From Rhizobium sp. Leaf262 (GTDB lineage: Bacteria; Pseudomonadota; Alphaproteobacteria; Rhizobiales; Rhizobiaceae), in the NCBI RefSeq assembly GCF_001422245.1, contig NZ_LMMM01000006.1:118903-182902 (forward strand): a stretch of DNA of 64,000 nucleotides. The letters are read 5' to 3'. The position numbers were made by a program, and so were the translations under genes. This document shows positions 1-7,524 of this stretch, piece after piece; position 1 is the stretch's first letter; the number at the start of each line of letters is the position of its first letter. The notes below the pieces were generated by a model. The model was not told the DNA's origin. It ran no database searches and saw only the letters and a list, made by a program, of their open reading frames with translations.

Positions 1-26
1 ATATTGGGAAACTGCGTGTCTGCCAT
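1..26 (-). CDS. Start of molybdopterin-binding subunit of aldehyde oxidoreductase (partial, runs off left edge)
   Basis: Only the first eight codons are inside the window, reading MADTQFPN from an ATG on the minus strand. The ATG lies 3 bp after the stop of the upstream FAD subunit. In PaoABC-type operons the order is 2Fe-2S subunit, FAD subunit, molybdopterin subunit, so the large catalytic subunit is expected exactly here. The identity is inferred from position, since almost no protein is visible. Confidence 0.5.
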
Positions 27-29
27 GTT

Positions 30-1013
30 TCAGATCCTCGTTTTTGCAATCATGAGGGCATCGGCAACGACCCGTGCCCCAAGCTCGGTCTTGAAGGCGT
101 TGTGGCGGGTGGTTGAGGCGCCGACGAATGCTGCACGACCGGCTGCATGTGCTGTATCGTCATTCAAGGGACGACCGATGAGTGCTTGTTCTGCGGCTGC
201 CGATCGCCATGGTCGGGTAGCCACGCCTCCCAGCGCGATGCGCACATCCCGAACAATCTCTTCCTCCATTTCTATGCCTACCGCTGCCGAAACGAGGGCG
301 AAGGCATAGGACTCGCGATCACGGATTTTGACGTAAGTGGAGGAGCGGGCGGCTTTCGTCAGCGGTACATGTATCGCTTTGATGAACTCGTCCGGGCGCA
401 GATGGGTCTCCATATGGGGAGTTTCGCCAGGCTCCCGGTGAAGATCGACAAGATCCAGCTCCCTTACGCCAGAGGGACCTGTAATTTCGACCCTCGCGTC
501 GAAAGCGGCCAGTGCCGTTGCGAAGTCACCGGGATAAACGGCTATACATGCAATCGATCCGCCGAAAAGCGCGTGGTTTCTATTCAGACCCTCAAGCGCC
601 GCGCAACCAGATGCCGGCTGGCGCTTGTTGCACGCATAAGGTTCACCATGGCGAAAGTAGCTACAGCGGGTTCTTTGGAGCAGATTGCCGCCGAGGGTTG
701 CCATATTCCGCAGCTGCTGCGAGGCTGCCAACATGAGTGCTTCTCGCAGGGCAGGGGACCGCAGACGAAGCGTCTCGTTCTCGGCGGCCTGGCTCATACG
801 GAGCAGTGAATCCAGTATCAGCGTGTCGTTTTCGACGCGGATCGGCTGGGGGGCAAGTCCGCTGATATCGACAACCTTCGCAGGATTTTCGACATCCAAT
901 TTCATCAAATCGTAGAGGGTGGTGCCGCCTGCGAGGATGCGTGTTCCCCCATCGCGAAGCGCCTTATTGACATCATCAGCACCGCTGGCCCGAAAATAGG
1001 AGAAAGGATGCAT
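30..1013 (-). CDS. FAD-binding subunit of PaoABC-type aldehyde oxidoreductase (subunit M)
   Basis: This 327-residue protein is the FAD subunit of a xanthine dehydrogenase-family enzyme. It passes electrons between the 2Fe-2S subunit and an external acceptor. The N-terminal FAD-binding loop is visible as ILAGGTTLYDLMK (about residues 26-38), and a second nucleotide loop is [11 protein letters not shown] (about 105-115). Cys117, Cys128 and Cys137 in the RTRCSYF...CNKRQPASGC stretch match the extra iron-sulfur loop of PaoB-like subunits, which ordinary xanthine dehydrogenases lack. The gene follows the 2Fe-2S subunit after 2 bp and precedes a large subunit at the window edge. The physiological substrate (an aromatic or aliphatic aldehyde, or an N-heterocycle) cannot be told from this subunit. 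Confidence 0.9.
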   Translation of the reverse strand: MHPFSYFRASGADDVNKALRDGGTRILAGGTTLYDLMKLDVENPAKVVDISGLAPQPIRVENDTLILDSLLRMSQAAENETLRLRSPALREALMLAASQQLRNMATLGGNLLQRTRCSYFRHGEPYACNKRQPASGCAALEGLNRNHALFGGSIACIAVYPGDFATALAAFDARVEITGPSGVRELDLVDLHREPGETPHMETHLRPDEFIKAIHVPLTKAARSSTYVKIRDRESYAFALVSAAVGIEMEEEIVRDVRIALGGVATRPWRSAAAEQALIGRPLNDDTAHAAGRAAFVGASTTRHNAFKTELGARVVADALMIAKTRI

Positions 1014-1015
1014 GT

Positions 1016-1645
1016 TCAGCTCTCCATCTTCGTGCGGGCATCTTCGATTGCGCTGACGATGTTTTCATACGCACCGCATCGACAGAGATTGCCGCTCATG
1101 AATTCCTTGATTTCCGCGCGAGATCCGGCATGGCCCTCCCGCACACATGCTATCGCAGCCATGATCTGACCCGGTGTACAATAGCCGCACTGCATGGCGT
1201 CATGATCGATGAAAGCCTGCTGCATCGCATGCAATTGGCCTTCGCGTGCGATGCTTTCGATTGTCTCAACCAAGCGTTTCTCGCATTGCACGACTGGTGT
1301 GAGGCAAGATGCGACGCGTGCGCCATCGACGTGAACCGTACAGGCCCCGCATTGGCCATGGTCGCAGCCTTTCTTTGTGCCAAAGAGACCTCTTGTTTCG
1401 CGCAGAAAATCCAGCAACGAGGTCCGGGGATCGAGTGTTTCGGCCACCTCCTGACCGTTGACCCTCATTGAAACCGGCACCCGATCAAGATAATCGATTG
1501 TTCCAGTGGTCGGTTGTTGCGCCGCCGCTGTAGAAATCGATCCCCATGTGAATTCGGAAACGCCGAAGCCAACCGCCCCGATCACAACTTCCCTGCGGGT
1601 GAAACCAAACTCCTGATTTCCGTCTGCTTCTATATTCTGTGGCAC
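1016..1645 (-). CDS. 2Fe-2S subunit of aldehyde oxidoreductase with Tat-type leader
   Basis: This is a 209-residue [2Fe-2S] subunit of the xanthine dehydrogenase family. The N-terminus holds [14 protein letters not shown] (about residues 15-28), a twin-arginine type leader, followed by an Ala-rich stretch that could be cut near residue 43. This suggests a periplasmic enzyme like E. coli PaoABC. The plant-type ferredoxin cluster motif is CDHGQCGAC and the C-terminal cluster motif is CGYCTPGQ with CRCG, so both clusters look complete. The start is a GTG preceded by AGGAG at about 9 bp. The gene is first in an operon with the FAD and molybdopterin subunits. The second enzyme of this class in the window (5679-9734) lacks the leader. 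Confidence 0.9.
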   Translation of the reverse strand: MPQNIEADGNQEFGFTRREVVIGAVGFGVSEFTWGSISTAAAQQPTTGTIDYLDRVPVSMRVNGQEVAETLDPRTSLLDFLRETRGLFGTKKGCDHGQCGACTVHVDGARVASCLTPVVQCEKRLVETIESIAREGQLHAMQQAFIDHDAMQCGYCTPGQIMAAIACVREGHAGSRAEIKEFMSGNLCRCGAYENIVSAIEDARTKMES

Positions 1646-1763
1646 GATTGCTTCTCCTGATGTGTCTTGACGAACTCAGCGAATAATTGCTTGCGATCGT
1701 CGTATCTTCAGATCCGACCCGGAACTACGAGTGGGCATCTGGTGACGATCTCCTCAGGTGACG

Positions 1764-2711
1764 TCAGGTCATGTGTTCCTCACACCACGACAGAATCTCG
1801 TTTGGCTGTCTCTGGAAGTAGGCGTATCCGTCCGAAGAGCCGTTCTTGCCGTCGATGCGGACCAGCTTTTTTTGAGGGCAGGGTATGGCGTCGTAAGCAG
1901 TCTGAATGTCGTCCGGGTTGCTGCTGCAATCGCCCGTTGCCTGATAGAGTAATGCGGGAATAGCCACGCTTTTCGCCCACGGGACTGGGCTGAATTGCGC
2001 AATTTTAAAACCGGTATTCAGAAAGACCCGGTTATCAAGATCATCGAAACAGCAATGCGGAATGCCTAGCCTCTCGAACGCCCGGTCCAGCACCGCCTCG
2101 ATGAAAAATGGCTGAGCGCAAACCATAAAACGAACGTCGACAAACACATCTGGTCTGCGCGTCATAGCAAAGAGTGTCGCGTTTGCACCGATACAGCGAC
2201 TGAACAGTCCCATCGACATATGACGCAAATCGCGGCGGCTGCGGACATAACGTAGCGCTCCGATCACGTCTCGCGATTCATGGCGGCCACCAGAAAAGAC
2301 GCTGCCATTGACTGCCCCGACTGGCCCGAAATTTCGCAGATCGTAGGCAAGGATATTGTATCCGGCATCGTGCAGAATTTTATAGTCTGCAATGAAATCG
2401 CTCTCAGGGCCTTTAGCCGTCCGGCTGCCGAACAAGGGTATCAAATGAGGCGGTATATCAGAGCGATCTAGCCAACGTGGATGGTTGGCGATAATGATCT
2501 TTCTGGATCCTGAGGCGGGAATGAACCAGCCTTGAAGCGGAAGTCCGTCCTCAGACGGAAACCAAACATGCTCGAATTCAAGTCCACACGCATCCGGACA
2601 CCGAAGAGTAGGCGCCCGTGGCCATTCAATGAAACTGTCCGCTATTCCCTGAAGAGCATTTTGCGAAGCGTCTTCATCGGGCTTTAGCTGGTGTTGTGCA
2701 CGGGCCATCAT
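1764..2711 (-). CDS. Alpha/beta hydrolase family protein with atypical nucleophile elbow
   Basis: This 315-residue protein has the layout of an alpha/beta hydrolase. An early strand and oxyanion-type segment is KIIIANHPRW (about residues 70-79), then NILAYDLRNFG, then a nucleophile-elbow region reading MGLFSRCIGAN (about 167-177). The elbow has Ser followed by Arg-Cys-Ile-Gly instead of the usual GxSxG, so activity is uncertain, although the Ser position is kept. A late strand PALLYQATGD could carry the acidic residue. There is no signal peptide. Two adjacent ATGs (2711 and 2708) are possible starts, and GGAG lies just upstream. It stands alone between the pao-like operon and an AraC gene. 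The substrate is unknown. Confidence 0.6.
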   Translation of the reverse strand: MMARAQHQLKPDEDASQNALQGIADSFIEWPRAPTLRCPDACGLEFEHVWFPSEDGLPLQGWFIPASGSRKIIIANHPRWLDRSDIPPHLIPLFGSRTAKGPESDFIADYKILHDAGYNILAYDLRNFGPVGAVNGSVFSGGRHESRDVIGALRYVRSRRDLRHMSMGLFSRCIGANATLFAMTRRPDVFVDVRFMVCAQPFFIEAVLDRAFERLGIPHCCFDDLDNRVFLNTGFKIAQFSPVPWAKSVAIPALLYQATGDCSSNPDDIQTAYDAIPCPQKKLVRIDGKNGSSDGYAYFQRQPNEILSWCEEHMT

Positions 2712-2918
2712 CGAGCTCCAAAGAATATGACTGCGAACTGCCCATCATTATCTGCGACCGTCTGGTCTTCCAGTCTGTTTCTGCCATTTGCCGATCCTGC
2801 GAAATCAATTAGCAATATGACGAAAGTCCCCAACTGCTGTGGGTTTAAGGTTGTTGGATTGCGCAAACTTACAATCCGGTCGGTGTTTGCCGCGCACCGG
2901 AGAGGCGCTTCTCACGGT

Positions 2919-3842
2919 CTATCCTGCAGTCGATCTGTAGACGGTCGGGGTCGCTCCAAAATGATTGGTGAAGACCGTTGAGAAATTGCTGGCACGCGTG
3001 AACCCGCATCGATAACCGATTTCGGCGACAGGAAGCTGCGACGTCCGCAGTAGCCGTCGCGCCGTCTCCAGTCGCAATTTTTGCAAGTATTTGAACGGTG
3101 TCGAACCTGTCACCGCGCGGAACTCACGCAGGAAGTGATGTTTACTCAGACCCGCCTCGGCCGCGATGTCGTGAAGCGTTAGTGGCAAGTCCAATGAGAC
3201 GGACATGTATTCCACTGCCCGTCTTAGACGACGGTCCGTAAGCTGGTGGCTCGTACGGCCATCATTGTCAGGGTTCCACCACGCGGCATGCTGCGAAAGC
3301 AGATGGGCACTCAGAAAACTGACGGTTTGTTCGGCATAAAGACTTGGCGCACCAGCGGTAAGGGCGCGTGTGAGTGCCAATGTCGTGTGGAAAATCGTTT
3401 CGTCGGAGAACACCAATGCATTCAGGTGTCTATCGATGTCGCGAGCACCGATGCGACGATAATCTTCTGCAACCTCGTCAAGGACGATTTGAGCGAGATA
3501 GAGATGAGCCGTTTCCGCGAAAGGATCACTTTTTTGAACCTCAAATTGTAGCCGATTGGTCTGGTGTCTGGCCGTGAGACCGCCGCATCCGACCTCGTAA
3601 AATGCATGCTGCCATCGTCCATGCGTCAGAACCTTCACGGACGAGCAACCTTTAAGCTTGACCACCAGCGAGATGTCGCCGGTGCTGTGTGTCTCGAAGA
3701 TGCTCGACTGCCCATACCCTCGCTGGATATCGAGCAAAAGATCGGACCAATCCAGCGTTCTGCTGGACTGCATCAGGGTACATGGCTGGGACTCGGATGA
3801 GAGCAAACTCTCTGGATCGAAGCGTTGCTGCCGGGTTTCCAT
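2919..3842 (-). CDS. AraC-family transcriptional regulator
   Basis: This 307-residue regulator has a variable N-terminal sensing region and a C-terminal double helix-turn-helix over the last 100 residues. The first HTH includes LTLHDIAAEAGLSKHHFLREF and the second includes VAEIGYRCGFTRASNFSTVF, both standard AraC/XylS signatures. I chose the ATG at 3842 (METRQQRF) over an in-frame TTG three codons upstream. It lies between an alpha/beta hydrolase and a DJ-1/PfpI gene, all on the minus strand, so one of these is a likely target. The effector cannot be predicted. Confidence 0.9.
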   Translation of the reverse strand: METRQQRFDPESLLSSESQPCTLMQSSRTLDWSDLLLDIQRGYGQSSIFETHSTGDISLVVKLKGCSSVKVLTHGRWQHAFYEVGCGGLTARHQTNRLQFEVQKSDPFAETAHLYLAQIVLDEVAEDYRRIGARDIDRHLNALVFSDETIFHTTLALTRALTAGAPSLYAEQTVSFLSAHLLSQHAAWWNPDNDGRTSHQLTDRRLRRAVEYMSVSLDLPLTLHDIAAEAGLSKHHFLREFRAVTGSTPFKYLQKLRLETARRLLRTSQLPVAEIGYRCGFTRASNFSTVFTNHFGATPTVYRSTAG

Positions 3843-3929
3843 CAGATTCAACTCTTTCGCAGATGTGCCAAATTCCGGGTGTTTGCTTTACAAAGCACTC
3901 GCTGGCTTTTCGGGTTTTCGCTCACCTGC

Positions 3930-4622
3930 TCAAAGCAGGCCTTTTGCTGCCCGTTCTGTGACAGCGCGTCTTCTGGCAAGCGGCGCCACCATGGCGCTTC
4001 TGGCGGCCTCTACCAAAGCTTCGGGTGCCTCGGCAGGCGATCCTGTCTTGAATGGCGGCTTTGGATCATACTCGAGCGCGAGCTGAATCCCCTGTGCAAT
4101 ATCGCTGCCATAAAGATCCGCGACGACGGTCAAGGCGAAATCAATGCCTGACGTAACCCCGGCGCCAGTGACGCGGTTTCTGTCCCATACGACGCGCTCG
4201 TGCACAGGCTCCGCACCCAGCAGCGATAGCTGATCAATCGAAGACCAGTGCGATGTTGCACGATAGCCTTTCAACAGCCCGGCAGCGCCAAGGACCAGTG
4301 AGCCTGTGCAGACGGACGTTACGAGTTTTGCGGTGTTCGCAACGCGCTTCAGGAAAGCCAATGTTTCCTGGTCTTCCATCAGATCGACCTGGCCCGGTCC
4401 ACCGGGCACGCATATGATGTCGATGGGTGGGCATTCGGCAAATGTCGTGGTGGGTACAATCGCCAAATTCGAGTCCGACAGGACGGGTTCACGATTTTTC
4501 CAAATGAGATGAACGGTCACATCTGGAGCTCGCGCAAAGACCTCGTAAGGTCCGGTAAGGTCGAGCTGGGTCAATTGCGGGAAAAGAAGAAATCCAACCG
4601 AGAGTGCGTTTTTTGTGGTCAT
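3930..4622 (-). CDS. DJ-1/PfpI family protein, isonitrile hydratase-like
   Basis: This is a 230-residue class I glutamine amidotransferase-like (DJ-1/PfpI) protein. The nucleophile elbow is seen as VTSVCTGSLVLGAAGLL, with the conserved Cys flanked by Val-Cys-Thr-Gly, and the family Glu/Asp environment is in LTGPYEVFARAP near the N-terminus. The His partner is in RATSHWSS. This arrangement is typical of isonitrile hydratase InhA-like proteins and of the sensor domain of GlxA-type regulators, but there is no HTH here, so it is more likely an enzyme. The start MTTKNAL at 4622 fits the family length better than an upstream in-frame ATG. It neighbours an AraC regulator, a frequent pairing. Confidence 0.75.
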   Translation of the reverse strand: MTTKNALSVGFLLFPQLTQLDLTGPYEVFARAPDVTVHLIWKNREPVLSDSNLAIVPTTTFAECPPIDIICVPGGPGQVDLMEDQETLAFLKRVANTAKLVTSVCTGSLVLGAAGLLKGYRATSHWSSIDQLSLLGAEPVHERVVWDRNRVTGAGVTSGIDFALTVVADLYGSDIAQGIQLALEYDPKPPFKTGSPAEAPEALVEAARSAMVAPLARRRAVTERAAKGLL

Positions 4623-4723
4623 GTAAAGAACCTTCCAACAATTCGCGCTTCGTGCATGCGTACGACGCTGGTTCTTAGAACTATCGGGACACACGAATTG
4701 CCTCGCGCGTCTCGATGCAATTG

Positions 4724-5494
4724 TTACTTCGCAGCTTTTTTGATCAGGTCTGCAACCGCTTTCGGATGAGAAACCATCACAACGTGGGATGCGTCGGGGA
4801 TGACAACCGTCTGTTTGGAGCCGGCGCGATCAGCCATGAACTTCATGCTCGCTGGTGGAATGTTCTTGTCGCCACTACCATAGATGAACCATGAGGGAAG
4901 TGTTTTCCAGGCAGGCTCGCCTGATGGCTCGTCAAGAGCGGCTTTCGTTACAGGTCGCTGCGTTGCGGCCATCAGCGCCGCTTCGTTGCGGGAAACGTCA
5001 TGTGCGAACTGCTGATGAAACTTCTTCTGATCGATATAAAGATCCGATCCTCCCCCGGCCAATCCAACAGGCTCGGCCAGAGCCGATGCCAGCGAACTCC
5101 CGGGGTACTTGCCGGAAAGTGTTGCGGCTGACTCACCGGTGTCGGGTGCAAAGGCAGAAACAAATACGAGAGATTTTACATTTGTATGACCTACGGCCGC
5201 TACGGAAATGACCGAGCCGCCGTAGGAATGGCCGACCAGCACCACAGGCGTTTTGATGCTGTCGATAATCGAGGAAAGGTATCCGGCGTCAGATTTCACA
5301 CCGCGCAAGGGGTTGGCGACGGCCACTGTGCGAAAACCGTCTTTCGTCAAAGACTTGATGACACCATTCCAACTGCCGCCATCGGCGAAAGCGCCGTGAA
5401 CGAGAACAATGGTCGGTTTGTCGGTGTCTGCTGCCTGAACGGGTGCAGAAAATACAAGGGCAGCGGCGATCCAAGCCAAAGCAATCTTATACAT
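4724..5494 (-). CDS. Exported alpha/beta hydrolase (esterase-like)
   Basis: This 256-residue alpha/beta hydrolase has a cleavable signal peptide: MYKIALAWIAAALVFS ending at AQA or QAA-D near residue 22. The mature domain begins TIVLVHGAFADG (oxyanion HG). The nucleophile elbow is GHSYGG (about residues 88-93), and the late histidine is in PDASHVVMVSHP (about 234-245). The catalytic triad therefore looks complete. It resembles small salicylate esterase/hydroxynitrile-lyase-like hydrolases found in many proteobacteria, acting in the periplasm. No operon partner is obvious: about 100 bp separate it from the DJ-1 gene and 180 bp from the next operon. Confidence 0.8.
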   Translation of the reverse strand: MYKIALAWIAAALVFSAPVQAADTDKPTIVLVHGAFADGGSWNGVIKSLTKDGFRTVAVANPLRGVKSDAGYLSSIIDSIKTPVVLVGHSYGGSVISVAAVGHTNVKSLVFVSAFAPDTGESAATLSGKYPGSSLASALAEPVGLAGGGSDLYIDQKKFHQQFAHDVSRNEAALMAATQRPVTKAALDEPSGEPAWKTLPSWFIYGSGDKNIPPASMKFMADRAGSKQTVVIPDASHVVMVSHPKAVADLIKKAAK

Positions 5495-5678
5495 AGTCTC
5501 TCCTACGTTTTTGGAATCATAGAGTCATGAAAAAGTGAACGTGAAGGCGGACAGTATTCGCATACGGCGATACCTGTTTTATCGAGGCATATTCATCATA
5601 CAACAACTGCCGGTATGGTTTCAGCTGGTGTAAGCATTCCTACAGGCGCCGCGAGATGCGGTGTTCAGTGACGCCTTT

Positions 5679-6665
5679 TTAAACCTCGTCAGGACGAGGC
5701 TGCATTTCTATGAAAAGAACTGAGAGAGCGCGACGTGCGAGCGGCAACTTGAATGCGTTGTGTTTCGTCGGCATGGCCCCGTTAAACGCGATATCGGCGA
5801 TATGATCGGCTGGGTTCGTTCTTGCTGAGATATCGTTTTCTGCCATTTCAACGCGCCACGGTTTGGGTGCAACGCCTCCGAAAGCGACACGGCTCGCCGT
5901 GAGCTTCGATCCTTCGAAATGCGCAACCAATGCGATCGACACATTTGCGAATGCGTATGACGCCCGATCTCGAAGCTTGAGATAACGCTGAGTTCCTCCA
6001 ACAGGCTTCGGAAGCTTCACGGCGGTGATCAGTTCACCTGGCCGCAATCCGGTCTCAATGTGAGGTGTCTGCCCCGGAAGAACATGCAGCTCCGCAATGG
6101 GTATTTCCCTTGCGTTACCGTCGGGGTTCAACGTCTCGACAACCGCATCCAGTGCTCTGAGAGCGACTGCCATATCGGAAGGATGGGTCGCAATACAGGA
6201 ATCGCTCCCACCAATGACGGCAAGATTACGCGAAAGTCCTTCCAGCGCGGCGCATCCGGACCCTGGCTGCCGCTTGTTGCAAGGGAGATCGGCGGAATAG
6301 AAATACATGCATCGTGTGCGTTGAAGCAGATTTCCGCCAACAGTTGCCTTGTTTCGCAATTGGCCCGATGCGCCCGATACCAGAGCGCGCGCCAGAACGG
6401 GATAGCCGGTGCGGACGCGCTCGTCGGCGGCGACATCGGTATTGCGAACAAGAGCGCCAATCCGCAATCCGCCTTCTTCCGTGTCCTCTATACGTTCAAG
6501 ACCGATGCGGTTTACATCGATCAGATGTGGAGGCGCTTCTATATTGCGCTTCATCAAATCGATGAGATTTGTGCCTCCCGCAATATATCGTGCTCCGGGT
6601 GTTCGCGCGAACGCCTCGACCGCTTGAGCAGGATTCGACACCCGCTCATAGGTGAAATATTTCAT
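5679..6665 (-). CDS. FAD-binding subunit of second aldehyde oxidoreductase
   Basis: This 328-residue protein is a second FAD-binding subunit of the xanthine dehydrogenase family. It has the FAD loop [15 protein letters not shown], a second loop [11 protein letters not shown], and the PaoB-type cysteines in RCMYF...[12 protein letters not shown], so it too may carry an additional iron-sulfur cluster. The start MKYFTYERV at 6665 overlaps the stop of the 2Fe-2S gene (ATGA), which indicates translational coupling. It is last in the operon large subunit, YciI, 2Fe-2S, FAD. That order differs from the first enzyme at the left edge. Confidence 0.9.
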   Translation of the reverse strand: MKYFTYERVSNPAQAVEAFARTPGARYIAGGTNLIDLMKRNIEAPPHLIDVNRIGLERIEDTEEGGLRIGALVRNTDVAADERVRTGYPVLARALVSGASGQLRNKATVGGNLLQRTRCMYFYSADLPCNKRQPGSGCAALEGLSRNLAVIGGSDSCIATHPSDMAVALRALDAVVETLNPDGNAREIPIAELHVLPGQTPHIETGLRPGELITAVKLPKPVGGTQRYLKLRDRASYAFANVSIALVAHFEGSKLTASRVAFGGVAPKPWRVEMAENDISARTNPADHIADIAFNGAMPTKHNAFKLPLARRALSVLFIEMQPRPDEV

Positions 6666-7198
6666 GGTTCCGTCTCCAAAACTTCCCGGATCGCGGCGAC
6701 GATGTTGGGGTAGGCGGCGCATCGACAGATGTTGCCGCTCATACGCTCACGGATTTCCTCGTCAGAGCCATCAGGACTGTTGATGTCCTGCGTGACATGG
6801 CTCGGCACGCCTCGCTGCAGTTCTTTGAGTGCCCCAACCGCCGAACAGATTTGACCGGGTGTGCAATAGCCGCATTGAAGACCATCGTGCTTCACGAATG
6901 CCGCCTGCATCGGGTGCAGGTCATCCAAAGAGCCCAGTCCCTCGATCGTCGTAATATGATCGCCCTCATGCATCACGACGAAGGATAGACAACTGTTTAT
7001 GCGTCGGCCTCCGACAAGTACCGTGCAGGCTCCGCACTGCCCCTGATCGCAACCCTTCTTTGTCCCGGTCAGACCAACAATATCTCGCAGTGCGTCCAGC
7101 AACGTCATTCGAGGATCGACGTGTAGAAGAACGTCGACACCATTCACGGTAAGACTTACATCCATCTTATGCGTCGCAGCCTTTAAACCCTGGTTCAT
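6662..7198 (-). CDS. 2Fe-2S subunit of second aldehyde oxidoreductase (no Tat leader)
   Basis: This 178-residue subunit carries both cluster motifs of the family: CDQGQCGAC in the ferredoxin-like half and CGYCTPGQ with CRCA in the helical half. Unlike its paralogue at 1016-1645 it has no twin-arginine leader, so this enzyme is probably cytoplasmic. The ATG at 7198 is favoured because GAGG lies 7 bp upstream; an in-frame GTG four codons earlier is not preceded by a good site. An insertion of about ten residues ([16 protein letters not shown]) before the last Cys pair is longer than in the first copy. Confidence 0.9.
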   Translation of the reverse strand: MNQGLKAATHKMDVSLTVNGVDVLLHVDPRMTLLDALRDIVGLTGTKKGCDQGQCGACTVLVGGRRINSCLSFVVMHEGDHITTIEGLGSLDDLHPMQAAFVKHDGLQCGYCTPGQICSAVGALKELQRGVPSHVTQDINSPDGSDEEIRERMSGNICRCAAYPNIVAAIREVLETEP

Positions 7199-7206
7199 GC
7201 GGAACC

Positions 7207-7524
7207 TCACTCATCAGGCCGAATGATGGACGATGCTTCGGGTCCGACAACTGTCGCCCATTCCCGGATGCGCCAGCTGCGTACCAGTCCATTGTTGATG
7301 TAGGGGTCTTCCTTGGCGAATTTCTCAACGACTTCGATGCTGTCTGCCTTGAAAAGGATAACGCCGGTATCGAGCGGATCCGTGAGAGCACCCGCAAGAA
7401 TGAGTTCGCCCCTGTCGACAGCGGCCCAGGCCTTTTCAAGATGAGCGTTCCGAAACTCGGGTCTGCGTGCTTCATAGCTCTCACCGAATTCCATAAAGAG
7501 AATATAATGCTTCATATTGATCAT
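7207..7524 (-). CDS. YciI-like protein inside the aldehyde oxidoreductase operon
   Basis: This 105-residue protein of the YciI/dimeric alpha-beta barrel fold begins MKHYILFMEFG and has the family pattern EKAWAAVDRGELILAGAL...ILFKADS...FAKEDPY. The conserved His/Asp region is partly visible (FRNAHLEKAW). It overlaps the end of the molybdopterin subunit gene by 4 bp and precedes the 2Fe-2S gene by about 10 bp, so it is translated with the enzyme. The function is not established. Family members include chlorohydroquinone-type dehydrochlorinases and muconolactone isomerase-like folds, so a small-molecule role on the oxidised product is plausible. Confidence 0.8.
   Translation of the reverse strand: MINMKHYILFMEFGESYEARRPEFRNAHLEKAWAAVDRGELILAGALTDPLDTGVILFKADSIEVVEKFAKEDPYINNGLVRSWRIREWATVVGPEASSIIRPDE

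Noticed and set aside
3930..4622. GlxA-type AraC regulator
   Set aside because: The DJ-1/PfpI domain is present but there is no C-terminal HTH. The AraC protein is a separate gene at 2919-3842.
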